This document shows positions 43,494 to 55,100 of a DNA stretch of 64,000 bases, one piece after another. The DNA comes from Lentisphaerales bacterium. GTDB taxonomy: Bacteria > Verrucomicrobiota > Lentisphaeria > Lentisphaerales > Lentisphaeraceae. The stretch covers positions 47,382-111,381 of the forward strand of contig JAKVBD010000009.1 in NCBI GenBank assembly GCA_022446985.1, given 5' to 3'. Below the pieces are notes generated by a model. The model had not been told where the DNA came from, made no database searches, and saw only the letters and a list, made by a program, of their open reading frames with translations. Position 1 is the stretch's first letter, and each line of letters starts with the position of its first letter. A program made the position numbers and the translations under genes.

Positions 43494-43519
43494 ATTATTG
43501 ATAATAAGTTATCAATAAT
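43494..43519 (+). promoter_or_regulatory. Fur-family-like operator before the metal-receptor gene
   Basis: Inverted repeat ATTATTGATAA-TAAG-TTATCAATAAT, 11 bp per arm, 42 bases upstream of the ATG. The TGATAA/TTATCA core resembles Fur/Zur/Mur boxes, though with a 4-base spacer. Together with a metal transporter gene this suggests metal-dependent repression. Confidence 0.55.
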
Positions 43520-43561
43520 TGATTAGTTATATGAAACTCAAACTTAAAAGGTTAGCAAGAA

Positions 43562-44587
43562 ATGAAGAGAATCGTTAGCAAATTATCAGTCATATTCCTC
43601 ATGTTTTTCAGCATGAACTTAAAAGCTGAGAAACTAAATGTCTGCTGTACCATTACGGACCTGGCAGATTTAGTAGGTATTGTTGGCGGAGATTTAGTGA
43701 AATTAACAACTTTTGCACCGGCACAAGGGAATCCACACAATGTTATTGCAAAGCCCAGTTTTATCAGGACTTTGAGTGAAGCGGATCTTTTATTTGTTGT
43801 CGGGTTTGACCTTGAATCCGGATGGGTGCCTGTATTGCTAAAAGGCTCAAGAAACTCCAAAATATTGCCGGCCAGTAAAGGATATGTAGATTGCTCTTCA
43901 GTTATTAAGCCGATTTTCGATAAAACTGGCAGATTTACAAGAGCTGATGGTCACATACACCCGCTGGGAAACCCTCATTACTTGATCGATCCAGTCAATG
44001 GCTTGAAGGTTGCCTACTTAATAGCTGAACGCCTAAAAGGATTAAAGCCAGATAAAGCTGAATACATAGATGAGAATTTGACGCGATTTGAAAAAGAGTT
44101 AGTTGAAAAACTGATTGGCAGTAAGCTCATCGCCAAGTATCCTTTGAAGAAACTGACTACAGTTATTGTCAGCGATAAACTTAGTAAATTCTTAGAAATT
44201 ACCAAACAAGAAGATCAACTGGGCGGTTGGCTCAAGAGTTTCAAAAATTACCAGAACAAGAAGTTTATCGCAGATCATGCCAGTTACTTGTATCTTGCCA
44301 AAAGATTCGAAATGGAAATGGTCGCTTATCTTGAACCTATGCCGGGAATGACTCCTACTACCAGTCACTTAATGAAGCTGATAAAAGAAGTAGGTACCCT
44401 TCAGCCTAAAGCTATTTTTACGAATTCATATATTCCAGTGAAATACGCAAATACAGTTTCTTCCAGAACTAATCTTCCCATTGTTAAATTAGCTCATCAA
44501 GTAGGGGCAAGACAGCAGGCCTCTAATTACTTGCAGATGATGGAGTATAACGTCGAAGAAATTTTGAAGGTTTTGGAAGCAAAGTAA
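43562..44587 (+). CDS. metal ABC transporter substrate-binding protein (ZnuA/cluster A-I)
   Basis: 341 residues; signal peptide VIFLMFFSMNLKA. Cluster 9 solute receptor for Zn2+ or Mn2+: LNVCCTITDLADLVGIVGGD, metal ligands in GNPHNVIAKPS and GHIHPLGNPHYLIDPVNGL, and LEPMPGMTPTTSHLMKLIKE. There is no long His-rich loop. No ATPase or permease genes adjoin, so it must work with a transporter encoded elsewhere. A Fur-like box precedes it. Weak Shine-Dalgarno. Confidence 0.87.
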   Translation: MKRIVSKLSVIFLMFFSMNLKAEKLNVCCTITDLADLVGIVGGDLVKLTTFAPAQGNPHNVIAKPSFIRTLSEADLLFVVGFDLESGWVPVLLKGSRNSKILPASKGYVDCSSVIKPIFDKTGRFTRADGHIHPLGNPHYLIDPVNGLKVAYLIAERLKGLKPDKAEYIDENLTRFEKELVEKLIGSKLIAKYPLKKLTTVIVSDKLSKFLEITKQEDQLGGWLKSFKNYQNKKFIADHASYLYLAKRFEMEMVAYLEPMPGMTPTTSHLMKLIKEVGTLQPKAIFTNSYIPVKYANTVSSRTNLPIVKLAHQVGARQQASNYLQMMEYNVEEILKVLEAK

Positions 44588-44674
44588 ATTAGTTCTAGCC
44601 CAAAAGGGAGCCTCTAACATAGAAGAAGAGGTTTTGATTTAATCGACTATGAAATTTTCTGTTTACAGAACCAA

Positions 44675-44703
44675 AAAAGGCCACTCGATTTGAATGGCCT
44701 TTT
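44675..44703. terminator. bidirectional intrinsic terminator
   Basis: AAAAGGCCA / TGGCCTTTT, 9-bp stem with an 11-base loop between the metal receptor gene and the convergent frmA. Confidence 0.88.
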
Positions 44704-44721
44704 AATTTAGATCTGTATCGA

Positions 44722-45849
<1,128 letters not shown>

Positions 45850-45877
45850 TTAAAGTTCATTCATTGAAATTAAGAAA

Positions 45878-45906
45878 ATAGTATCATGAAAACCTTTAAT
45901 AATCAA
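45878..45906 (-). promoter_or_regulatory. promoter of frmA
   Basis: On minus: TTGATT (45906-45901), exact 17-base spacer, TACTAT (45883-45878), 41 bases before the ATG. Confidence 0.6.
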
Positions 45907-45974
45907 GCCTTTTGACCCTAAAAAGGCAAAGCAGTTTTTTGTCAAATGTAGGTATTTTTATTGATGAGAACAGT

Positions 45975-46008
45975 AAAAAGTGGTTTTCGAGTTCAGTGAG
46001 CACTTTTT
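45975..46008. terminator. possible terminator after tex
   Basis: AAAAAGTG / CACTTTTT, 8-bp stem with an 18-base loop, A and T tracts forming part of the arms. About 70 bases past the tex stop. Weakly supported, since the loop is long. Confidence 0.4.
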
Positions 46009-46075
46009 CCTTCTCGTGAATCTTTTCAGATCTTGATATCCTGTCTGAAAAATCAAGTCTCCACGACTTCGCCAA

Positions 46076-48178
46076 TTAGTCCACCATAGAAAGTGAAATA
46101 CGTTTTCTTTTCACATCGACTTCCATCACCGTGACTTCAACTTGTTGCTTCACCCGCACTACTTCATTTGGGTCAGAGACGAATCCGTGGGTGAGTTTAC
46201 TTATGTGAACAAGTCCATCCTGATGAACGCCGATGTCAACGAAAGCGCCAAAGTTGGTAACGTTCGTGACAATTCCCGGTAGCTTCATGCCAGGATAGAG
46301 GTCTTTCATGTCGTGGACATTTTCATCGAAAGTAAAAAGCTTAAATTCCTGACGCGGATCGCGACCTGGTTTTTCCAACTCTTTAATAATGTCAGAGATT
46401 GTTTCGATCCCGACAGTGCCGTCGATGTAATCTTCGGCGTTGATTCGCTGACGCAGTTCCGCAGAAGTTATCAGGTCACCTAAGTCACAGTTGAGGCTCT
46501 TGGCCATCTTTTTGACGATGCCATAGCTCTCTGGGTGAACTGCACTTTGATCAAGAGGATTATCGCCACCATAAATTCTCAGGAAACCAGCAGCTTGTTC
46601 GTAGGCTTTCCCACCAAGTCGTGGGACATCCATGATCTGTTTGCGATTTGTGAATGAATCGTTTTCTTGACGCAGTTTAACTATACCTTCGGCCAGTTTT
46701 GGGCCGAGACCGGAAACATAACTGAGGAGTTCGGCACTGGCAACATTTAAGTTGACGCCAACCGCATTTACACAGGACATCACCTGTTCATCGAGGCCTT
46801 TTTTGAGTTTAGCTTGATCGACGTCGTGCTGATACTGACCAACCCCTATTGATTTGGCATCTATCTTAACCAACTCTGCTAGTGGATCCTGTAAACGACG
46901 GCCAATAGAAACAGCACCGCGTACGGTGAGATCCAAGTCAGGAAATTCTTTTCTGGCAGTTTCGCTGGCGGAGTAAATAGAAGCACCACTTTCATCTACC
47001 ATGATGATATCGATGCCGGTATCCAGTTTCCTTAAGAATTCTTCGGTCTCACGTCCGGCGGTACCATTACCGACACAGATAATTTGAATTCCATATTTCT
47101 TAATCATGCGTTTGATTTCTTCGCCGGCTTGAATAGAACGTTTGTCATCGACGACAAATAGGTTTTTGTATTCCAGAAGTGTTCCGGACTTATCGAGCGC
47201 GACAACTTTCGCTCCAGTGCGGAAACCTGGATCAAATGCCAGAACACTTTTTTGTCCCAGTGGAGCTGCCATGAGAAGTTCTTTGAGATTAGTAACAAAA
47301 ACCTGGATGGCCTCCTGGTCTGCTCGTTCTTTAGTCAGGTTGAGGACTTCATTTTCCAGTGAAGGGGCTAGAAGTCTTTTGTAAGAATCGGCGATGGCTT
47401 CTTTGACTTGTTTTGATGAGTAATTATAACCTTTGAGGTAAATTCTCTCGATCAATTTCATAGCGCGGACTTCATCCGGCTTGGCAGAAACCCTTAGAAA
47501 CTTTTCATTTACACCACGCATGATTGCCAGGAAACGGTGAGCCGGTATTCTGGCTATTTTTTCCTGATGATCAAAGTAGTCGCGGAATTTATCGGCATCA
47601 TCTTTTTTCGTTTTGATGACCTTTGAGTGAATTCCGGCATGCTCAACAAACTGTGTTCTCAAACCCTGACGAACTCTGGAATCTTCAGAAATGATTTCGG
47701 CTATTATATCGCGCGCTCCAGCTAGAGCTTCATCGCCATTGTAAACCTCTTTAGCCTTATTGATGTACTTTTTTAAGTCGATGTAATGGTTGTCTTGAGC
47801 AAGTAGCTCTTTGGCCAGTGGCTCAAGATCTTTTTCTTTGGCCATGGAAGCACGCGTCTTTTTCTTTGGACGGTAAGGAAGGTAAAGATCTTCCAGCTCA
47901 GTCATGTCTTTGACTGCCAATATCTGTTCTTTTAAAGATGCGGTTAAGAGTTCTCTTTCTTGCAGTGATTCAAGAATTTTATCGCGGCGCTTGTAGAGTT
48001 CTGAAAACTTTTCCTGCAGGTCGCGGATTTGACCTATTTGCAGTTCATCGAGGTTTCCCGTGGCTTCCTTTCGATAGCGGGCGATAAACGGGATAGTGGC
48101 GCCTTCTTCTAATAGTTTGAGGACGGCTTTGACTTTAGACTCGGGAATATTGAGAGATTTGGCGATGGATAAAAGCAT
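46076..48178 (-). CDS. tex: Tex-family RNA-binding transcription accessory protein
   Basis: 700 residues. N-terminal helical Tex region (KAVLKLLEEGATIPFIARYR, LEDLYLPYRPKKKTRASMAK), YqgF/RNase H-like domain (VLAFDPGFRTGAKVVALDKS), two helix-hairpin-helix stretches (LSYVSGLGPKLAEGIVKLRQ, MDVPRLGGKAYEQAAGFLRI) and a C-terminal S1 domain (GMKLPGIVTNVTNFGAFVDI). Related to eukaryotic Spt6. The DUF3010 gene lies 2 bases upstream on the same strand. Confidence 0.96.
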   Translation of the reverse strand: MLLSIAKSLNIPESKVKAVLKLLEEGATIPFIARYRKEATGNLDELQIGQIRDLQEKFSELYKRRDKILESLQERELLTASLKEQILAVKDMTELEDLYLPYRPKKKTRASMAKEKDLEPLAKELLAQDNHYIDLKKYINKAKEVYNGDEALAGARDIIAEIISEDSRVRQGLRTQFVEHAGIHSKVIKTKKDDADKFRDYFDHQEKIARIPAHRFLAIMRGVNEKFLRVSAKPDEVRAMKLIERIYLKGYNYSSKQVKEAIADSYKRLLAPSLENEVLNLTKERADQEAIQVFVTNLKELLMAAPLGQKSVLAFDPGFRTGAKVVALDKSGTLLEYKNLFVVDDKRSIQAGEEIKRMIKKYGIQIICVGNGTAGRETEEFLRKLDTGIDIIMVDESGASIYSASETARKEFPDLDLTVRGAVSIGRRLQDPLAELVKIDAKSIGVGQYQHDVDQAKLKKGLDEQVMSCVNAVGVNLNVASAELLSYVSGLGPKLAEGIVKLRQENDSFTNRKQIMDVPRLGGKAYEQAAGFLRIYGGDNPLDQSAVHPESYGIVKKMAKSLNCDLGDLITSAELRQRINAEDYIDGTVGIETISDIIKELEKPGRDPRQEFKLFTFDENVHDMKDLYPGMKLPGIVTNVTNFGAFVDIGVHQDGLVHISKLTHGFVSDPNEVVRVKQQVEVTVMEVDVKRKRISLSMVD

Positions 48179-48180
48179 AT

Positions 48181-48573
48181 TTATTGAACTTGAGTTAAGG
48201 CTGCAAGATAAGCAGATTCTTGATATTTTTTAACGATACTTAAGTCGACACTGTTCTTCTTTTGCCATGCATTTAATTGAGTACCGGCAATAAATGACAC
48301 AGGTTTTTCAGTTGAGAGTTGGATTACTCCTTCAAGTTTAAAGGATGCGGCGCCACCAGCAAACTTACCTTTTTCCATACGCTTTTTGATGACGATGCTA
48401 TCAAACTCAGTCTTTTTAAAAGTTTCTTGCAATTGTTTTTGAAGGTTTCGAATTTCTTCAGAATCGTAGGAATCTACCAGTTCAATTTTATTTGGGAAGT
48501 TGTAAATATTTGCGCCATCGACTAATACGCCGATAATTATGCTGCCTTTGATTTCTATGCCGAGTACTTTCAT
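48181..48573 (-). CDS. DUF3010-family protein
   Basis: 130 residues. Small RNase H-like fold protein of the DUF3010 family, recognised from MKVLGIEIKGSIIIGVL and the conserved KRMEKGKFAGGAASFKLEGV segment. Function unknown. AGGTG precedes the ATG; tex begins 2 bases after its stop, so the pair is one operon. Confidence 0.8.
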   Translation of the reverse strand: MKVLGIEIKGSIIIGVLVDGANIYNFPNKIELVDSYDSEEIRNLQKQLQETFKKTEFDSIVIKKRMEKGKFAGGAASFKLEGVIQLSTEKPVSFIAGTQLNAWQKKNSVDLSIVKKYQESAYLAALTQVQ

Positions 48574-48663
48574 AACACCTATCCTAAAAACTTGTCAGAG
48601 AATTTAGCTCAATCTGTCAGTAATGCAGTTTCTGAAGGCGTTAAAGTAATAATGTTAAAAATT

Positions 48664-48711
48664 ATGATAAACTATTGTATCTGGACTTTATAGGCGATAG
48701 TTGTTTATCAT
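48664..48711. repeat. bulged inverted repeat upstream of the cytochrome gene
   Basis: ATGATAAAC-TATTG (48664-48677) pairs with CGATA-gtt-GTTTATCAT (48695-48711): 14 pairs with one G-T and a 3-base bulge. Placed about 80 bases before the cytochrome ATG; candidate operator or leader hairpin. Confidence 0.45.
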
Positions 48712-48790
48712 GAATGCAGGCTGATAGGCATGCTTCGTAATGTGCTGAGTGTGTCTGATTTATACGTGTTAAGAAAAATAGAAGAGTAAT

Positions 48791-50557
48791 ATGAAAAAGA
48801 TTAGTATGATCTTTCTCATTTGCAGCCTCATTGCTTTGCCTGGGTTTGCCCAGAAAAGTGGAAAGAAGGCTTATGAGATATCTTGTCAAAACTGTCACGG
48901 TGCTAACGGTGCCGGAGGGAAGGACCATCTTCAGGGACCAAACCTCACCATTCTCAAAAAAGAATATTTTATGCAGCAGTTTAAAGCTATTCTTGATGGT
49001 AAGCGCAAAGGACCGGGTACGGTCAATATGCTTAAGACTTTAAAGGACTCCAAGCTTTCAGATAAAGAGATTATGGCAGCCGCAGAATATGCCGTAAAAC
49101 TTCCTGAAGCACGCCCGAATCACAAGAGATTTGGCGATGCTAAAAAAGGTAAAGATAAATATGTAGCCTGCTTACACTGTCATGGTGATAAAGCACAAGG
49201 TTATACAAACCCGGGCCTTCCGGCTCCAAGGCTTGTTGGTCAGTCTGATTTTTACATCGTTGATATGCTGAAAAGTTTCAAAGCCGGACATCGAGGCAAT
49301 GACACTCCTGGCGGCATGCAGATGAAAGCCATGTCTATGACTCTTGCGACTGAAGAGGATATGAAAAATGTCGCAGCTTACATTCGTTCTTTCGAGCCGA
49401 AGCCTGCTAAAAAGCAGATCGACAATCTGACTTACAAAGTTTATCAGGGTAAGTGGAAGAAGCTTCCGGACTTCAGCAAAATCAAGCACGTTAAAGACGG
49501 CATGCTGAATGGTGGTATTATTGACATCAAAGCTGCTGAGCTGAAAAACAATTTTGCGATGGTTTTTGAAGGTTCTCTTAAGATTGCCAAGGATGAACAG
49601 TACACTTTCTACTTGAGTTCTGACGATGGTGCAGAAATGTTCATTAATGGTAAGAAGATCATTTCTAACGATGGTCTTCACCCGCCGAGCAAAGTTCACG
49701 TCAAAAACCTGAAGCTTAAGAAAGGGACTGTGCCGATTAAAGTCACTTACTTCGATGGCGGTGGTGGAACTGCTCTGAATGTCAGTTGGAGACAAGGTAA
49801 AAAAGGTAGAAGTGTTGGTCTTTCAACTACCGGTGGCGGTAAAAAAGGCACTTCAAATGTGCCTCCAATCGTGCTGACTCCTAAAGACGGGGAAGCAATC
49901 GTTCTGAGAAACTTCATGAACAACACTCAGGCCCGTGCTATTGCTGTTGGTTATCCTGAAAAAACTCACATTCTTTACAATGCCGCAAACATGAGCCTGG
50001 CTGCTTTCTGGAAGAATCAATTCGTTGATGTCGGAGCTATGTGGCACAATCGCGGGACAAAGCACATTTTCACTGGTACGACGACAGCTCAAGTTGGCAA
50101 TGACATTCAGTTTGCTCTTCTACCAAATGCCGAGAGTGCTTGGCCCTTGGATCAGAATCGCGACAACAGTAAGAGAAGAGTCGGTCTTTTGCGTTTCAAA
50201 GGTTATAGGCTGGATGCCAAGCGTTACCCGACTTTCATGTACACTCTCAACGAAATTTCTTTTGATGACTTCTTTAAGCCGGTTGATTCTACCGGAACAG
50301 GTGTTGTTCGTGAAATCGCTGTTTCTTCTCCGGAAGATCGGAAAGACCTTTGGTTCAGAATTGCTGCCGGAAATATCTCTCAGGAAGGAGATCTGTTCAA
50401 CATTGAAGGACAGTACAAAGTAAAAGCTACTGGAGCAAAAATTCGCAACTACGGTAAGATCAAAGAGCTTATGCTGCCTGTACAATTCAGCACTGGCAAA
50501 GCCTCAGTTAAAGTGACTTACCTTTTCAATGAAACCGGTTTAGGAGGAGCAGAATAA
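48791..50557 (+). CDS. exported di-haem c-type cytochrome with PA14 domain
   Basis: 588 residues; signal peptide SMIFLICSLIALPGFA. Two class I cytochrome c domains, CQNCH at 32-36 and CLHCH near 122, each with a distal Met region (QMKAMSMTLATEEDMKNVAA). A PA14 carbohydrate-binding domain follows (about 215-340: YTFYLSSDDGAEMFINGKKI, VTYFDGGGGTALNVSWRQGK). The C-terminal third (about 355-588) resembles the haem-binding-associated domain seen in PVC cytochromes (NRGTKHIFTGTTTAQVGNDI). Likely passes electrons in the periplasm. Coupled to the next gene by TAATG. Confidence 0.9.
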   Translation: MKKISMIFLICSLIALPGFAQKSGKKAYEISCQNCHGANGAGGKDHLQGPNLTILKKEYFMQQFKAILDGKRKGPGTVNMLKTLKDSKLSDKEIMAAAEYAVKLPEARPNHKRFGDAKKGKDKYVACLHCHGDKAQGYTNPGLPAPRLVGQSDFYIVDMLKSFKAGHRGNDTPGGMQMKAMSMTLATEEDMKNVAAYIRSFEPKPAKKQIDNLTYKVYQGKWKKLPDFSKIKHVKDGMLNGGIIDIKAAELKNNFAMVFEGSLKIAKDEQYTFYLSSDDGAEMFINGKKIISNDGLHPPSKVHVKNLKLKKGTVPIKVTYFDGGGGTALNVSWRQGKKGRSVGLSTTGGGKKGTSNVPPIVLTPKDGEAIVLRNFMNNTQARAIAVGYPEKTHILYNAANMSLAAFWKNQFVDVGAMWHNRGTKHIFTGTTTAQVGNDIQFALLPNAESAWPLDQNRDNSKRRVGLLRFKGYRLDAKRYPTFMYTLNEISFDDFFKPVDSTGTGVVREIAVSSPEDRKDLWFRIAAGNISQEGDLFNIEGQYKVKATGAKIRNYGKIKELMLPVQFSTGKASVKVTYLFNETGLGGAE

Positions 50558-52077
50558 TGATTAAGAAAATTGCTGGACTATTGACAGTTTTTGGTCTTTT
50601 GACTGCACCTGCTCAGGAAGAATCAGATTACTACAAAATTACCGATATCCCGATTCCAAAGGATATCGTTTTTGAAGTGACTTGTATCGAAACTCTACCA
50701 GGTAACAGAATCGCTGCGGGCTCGCGTCGTGGTGATATCTACATAATCGAAAATGTTTATGACGACGATACAACGAATGATAAATGGACCCTTTTTGCCT
50801 CTGGTATTCATGAACCATTAGGTCTGTCTTACTATAAAGGCTGGTTGTGGTGTACACAGCGTCCTGAAGTTACCAGAATGAAAGATGTCGACGGTGATGG
50901 TCGTGCGGATATTTTCGAATGTATCAGTGATGACTGGGGCATCGATGGCAACTACCACGAGTATGCTTTTGGAACTAAGCACGACAAAGAAGGAAATATC
51001 TGGATAGTCCTATGTTTGACCGGCTCAGGCGGTGCAGCTTCTGACTTCCGCGGCTGGTGTGTTCGCGTCACTGAAGATGGTAAAATGATTCCGACAACTT
51101 CTGGAATTCGTTCGCCAGGCGGTATTGGTTTCGACCATCAGGGGGAAGTCTTCTACTCTGACAACCAGGGCCTTTGGAATGGTACGAGCTCTGTGAAGCA
51201 CCTGAAAAAAGGTTCTTTCCAGGGTAATCCAACTGGTAATAAATACTACGATTTGACTGATGCGATCGGTCCAAAAATCGTTGAGCCAAGAACTGGTAGT
51301 CGTATAATCCTTGAACGTGAGCGCGTTAAGGAACTTGTGCCGCCACCAATTAACCTGCCACACAATATCATGGGTAAATCTCCAAGCGGAATTTTCCCTG
51401 ATACTTCAAACGGTAAATTCGGTCCATTTAAGAATCAGACATTTGTTAATGACCAGTCATTCTCGATGATCTCCAGAATGTTCATGGAAGAAGTAAATGG
51501 TGTTTACCAGGGAGCTGCCTTTGTCTTCCGTAAAGGTTTCGGTTCAGGAAATGTTCCTGGAGTTCAGGCTGAAAATGGTTCTGTATTTATCGGTGGAACC
51601 AACCGCGGTTGGGGTTCAATCGGTAAGAAAGTCGGTGCTCTTGAGAGACTGGATTGGACTGGTAAAGTTCCTTTTGAAGTTCACGAGATGCGCATTAAAC
51701 CGGATGGCTTTGAAATTACTTTTACCAAAAAGGCTGACAAGGCTTCGGTAGAGGATCTGGCATCTTACAAAGTCAAGGCAAATACCTGGGTTTACCAGAA
51801 AGGTTATGGTAGTCCGGAAGTCGACATCGTTGAGCCGAAAATTGAGTCTGTAAAAATAGCGGCCGATGGTATGTCAGCGTACATCAAACTGGATAAGATT
51901 TATAAAGGTCATACTTACAGCTTTGATTTCGCTGGAATCAAGTCAGCTGAAGGGAAATCTCTTCTTCATCCAAACGCTTACTACACGGTCAACGAAGTTC
52001 TTGGTGAAGTGCATATTTACGACGCTGAACTTGGTGACTTGTCGAAGAACGCCAAGCCTAAGAAGAAAAAGAAATAA
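50557..52077 (+). CDS. exported PQQ/sorbosone-dehydrogenase-like beta-propeller protein
   Basis: 506 residues; signal peptide KIAGLLTVFGLLTAPAQ. Propeller with VTCIETLPGNRIAAGSRRGD, HEPLGLSYYKGWLWCTQRPE, MKDVDGDGRADIFECISDDW (a Ca-binding D-x-D-G-D-G-R), and HNIMGKSPSGIFPDTSNGKF. Paired with the upstream PA14 cytochrome (overlapping TAATG, AGGAGGAG ribosome site). Such pairs are typical of PVC bacteria and are thought to oxidise sugars or polysaccharide parts with electrons going to the cytochrome; the substrate is not known. The Lys-rich C-terminus (AKPKKKKK) resembles those of the ThuA and sulfatase proteins here. Confidence 0.85.
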   Translation: MIKKIAGLLTVFGLLTAPAQEESDYYKITDIPIPKDIVFEVTCIETLPGNRIAAGSRRGDIYIIENVYDDDTTNDKWTLFASGIHEPLGLSYYKGWLWCTQRPEVTRMKDVDGDGRADIFECISDDWGIDGNYHEYAFGTKHDKEGNIWIVLCLTGSGGAASDFRGWCVRVTEDGKMIPTTSGIRSPGGIGFDHQGEVFYSDNQGLWNGTSSVKHLKKGSFQGNPTGNKYYDLTDAIGPKIVEPRTGSRIILERERVKELVPPPINLPHNIMGKSPSGIFPDTSNGKFGPFKNQTFVNDQSFSMISRMFMEEVNGVYQGAAFVFRKGFGSGNVPGVQAENGSVFIGGTNRGWGSIGKKVGALERLDWTGKVPFEVHEMRIKPDGFEITFTKKADKASVEDLASYKVKANTWVYQKGYGSPEVDIVEPKIESVKIAADGMSAYIKLDKIYKGHTYSFDFAGIKSAEGKSLLHPNAYYTVNEVLGEVHIYDAELGDLSKNAKPKKKKK

Positions 52078-52100
52078 GCTTCAGACACTTATTCACATTG

Positions 52101-52132
52101 AAAGGCATCGCTCAAAAGGCGGTGCCTTTTTT
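52101..52132 (+). terminator. intrinsic terminator of the cytochrome-propeller operon
   Basis: AAAGGCATCGC / GCGGTGCCTTT (one G-T), 7-base loop, followed by T run. It ends just before the stop codon of the convergent 5976-base gene. Confidence 0.85.
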
Positions 52133-52133
52133 C

Positions 52134-55100
52134 TTATTTAATCTTCTGTAGTAGTGCTTTGACTACAGGAACGTAGGCAGAAAGTTTTTCTTTTGCAAGG
52201 TAGTTTTCAAAAGCGGTTTTCGCAGTATGTTTATCTTGCATATGAAGTGCGGCTAATCCCTGAATTCTAAATATATCTGTTGATGGGTTTTTCTCTTTAT
52301 AGTGAGAGCATAATTCTAGAATTCCCTGCCAATCTTTGGTCAGTTCCATATAGTTGATTTTTAGTTTAAAGGTTTGTTCTGGATCTTTTGTCATTTGCAG
52401 GAAGTCTTTGACTGCGAGTTCTAGATGTCCGGGTATTTCAGCTTCGAGAATTTTGAGCATCTTAATAACAGGCAACATGGCTTTGGAATCTTTTTCGTAC
52501 CATGCATTATTCAGTTTTTGAGTACATTCTTTAGCGAGTTTATCACTGACTATTTGCAGTTCTTCAGTTCTTTGTAATTCTTTTAAAGCCGGGATAGTTG
52601 CAAATCCGGTTTGCCAATCGAGCATTTCATCGTCGGTCATACCGTTCAATGTTCTGTGGAGTTGAGAGTGATTGGCAAGAGTCAGGTAGTACACCAATTC
52701 TCTTCTGGGGCGGGACTCATTAAAAAACTTTCCTTCAGTATTTTTGAAAAAGGCTTTAAAGTCTGGTGCGACATCTCTTTGAATTAGAGTTCTGAATTCG
52801 TAGAGCTTTGCTATACTTGAGCTCTCAGGGAAATCTTGTGGTTTACTTAAGCTTTTCATCGCTTCTATAACTTTGCGGGCATATTCATCTTCGGGATTGT
52901 AGGCAAGAAGGATATCTTTAAAAATTTTAGCCCGGGAGAGATCGTTGTTATTTTTAAGCTGCTTGATACAGGTTAGGACAGCATCGCAAACTTTTTCTTT
53001 ACTGATCTTACTTGAATCACTTTCGAGAATTTTAAGCCAGAGGCGTATGCTGCCGATTATGTACATATTGTCTCTAAAGAATCTTAGAGTCTCCGATATA
53101 CAGTCTTGCTTATTGAGAAACATCATGTATTCGGGTTTGGTTAATTGCTCATTTGGCTCACTGAGTTTGGTTATATTTTGGAGTGATATTTTTTGCATGT
53201 AGTTATAGATATGAGCATAGTTTTGCTGATCTTTTTTAACTCTAAAAAGTTCGAGTTTAAATTCATGGCTGTCGTTATCCTCGTCATTAAGGTCCAATTT
53301 CAGGGATTGTGCTTTTTTAAGCCATTTATTGAAGTTTTCAGGTTTCGATTTTTTGGCTAGGAAATTCAGGGCATCGATAATCCTGTAGGTGTCATCATGG
53401 ATAACTTTCTTGCCGATAAAACTTTCTAAATAAGCTTCGGTATTTGCAATTGAGGTCAGAGATTGCAGGTATTTTTCGGAGCCTAATAACCATTGTGATT
53501 GATAGTTGTTTTCGACAAGAGATTGATGTTCTGTGTATTTTTTGAAATGTTTCCTGTCGACATTAAAATAAGACTCTATACAAGCAGTGTATATAACATA
53601 AGATTTTTCGTCGTCGGTGAAAAAGGGTGAGTTTAATATAAAGTCGATATACGTAGCCATGTCTTTTGTGTAGACAAAGTTTTCAGCGATATCGTCAAGT
53701 ATATATTCAAGACTCTCTTGTTTGTCTTCAAGTGTGTACCTTGGATGGTTAATAACCAGAGAGTGAATCTTGAATTTATTGGCCTTGGTTAATGAAGGCG
53801 TGTTTTTCAGGTAGTTTTTGAGATCTGTGTATTTGTCCTCAGTCAACGACATTGGACTTATATGGTCATACCATGCAGGCTTATAGTTGTTTAGGATCAG
53901 CGTTAATGCATCTTTGAGTCGTTGAGTTTTGTAGAGTAAGTCTTTTTCTTTGTGATAATCTTCGATGATGAGTTTGTGATATTTGTTGTCATTATCTTCC
54001 TCTAGAAGGTCAACATGCTTGTTGTAGAGCGCCAGTTTTTCTTCTTTGAGGTTTAGGTAATCATAAATTTCTCCGAGAGTTTGGACATTTTGAAGGTGGT
54101 CACTTTCGCGGATTTCTGTTTGAAATAGTTCCTCAAACTTCTTACGAGCTAACTGTATTTCATGACCTTCACGAGTTGAAGCCATAGCATGAAGTCTGTA
54201 TACGGCTCTCATAAATTCATCCTGTTTTGTGAATCTGTCATAGTACTCAAGAGCACTTTTCGTTGCTCTTTCATTGTAGTTAGCATCGACTTCAAGGATC
54301 AGTTTGCGGATGTAGTATGTCGGTATATCGCCTTCTGGGTGGTAGACAAGGTTGTTCATCAAAGCAAGGTTTGCATCGTACATTTCCTTTTCAAATTTTG
54401 GAAAAGTTGCAGCTAAACGGCTGACCCATAGAGCTGTAACAGAACTTTTATTTGGAATCCAGCGACCAAGTGCCATCATGCGATCATAGACATTTACAAA
54501 TGTCGGGATGTCATTCATGGTGTCTTCCATAGCAGTGATGTGCTCATCTTTGCTGAGTGGAACGTATTTATTAATTGAATCCAACTTCTTTTTAAATTTT
54601 GGTCTGAGAGTTTCCCATGCCTGGAAGTTTTTTCTGGCAGCCTGCCAGTATTGTTCAGCCTTATTTGTCTTTAGAAGGCTTTGCAGGTCGTATATGTACT
54701 GGGGCATTTCGGTTTTTTGAATTACTTCTTTAGGCAGTTTGGTGAGCCAGGTCGCCAGTCGTAAGGCCTCTTTATCTTTTTTAAGTTCGAGGTTTATGCA
54801 CATGGCCCGGAATAGTAGGCTGCCAACTTCGGCTTTATCTGTTTTAGAGTATTCTTTGGCGATTTTTTGATAAACCGTTAGGGCTTGGTTAAAGTTTTCG
54901 GCTAGCTCGTTGGCTTTTGCCAGTTTGGAAAGAGCTTCCAGACGCCACGAAGCATGGGGACTTTTGGAAAGAACTTCTTCATAGATTTTAATCGCTTTTG
55001 CCGGATTCTTAAGAAATAACTCGCGCTCAGCTAATGTGAAATAGGTTTCTTTAAAATAGGGGTCTTTTTTAGGTAGCCGTTTACAGTAGAAACTGAGTTT

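Noticed and set aside
43247..43560. SAM or SAH riboswitch in the metK leader
   Set aside because: No conserved pairing pattern of the known classes could be traced; the leader after the predicted promoter is only about 40 bases.
49172..49795. 207-residue open frame antisense to the PA14 cytochrome
   Set aside because: No ribosome site, no motif, and the sense gene has clear haem and PA14 signatures.
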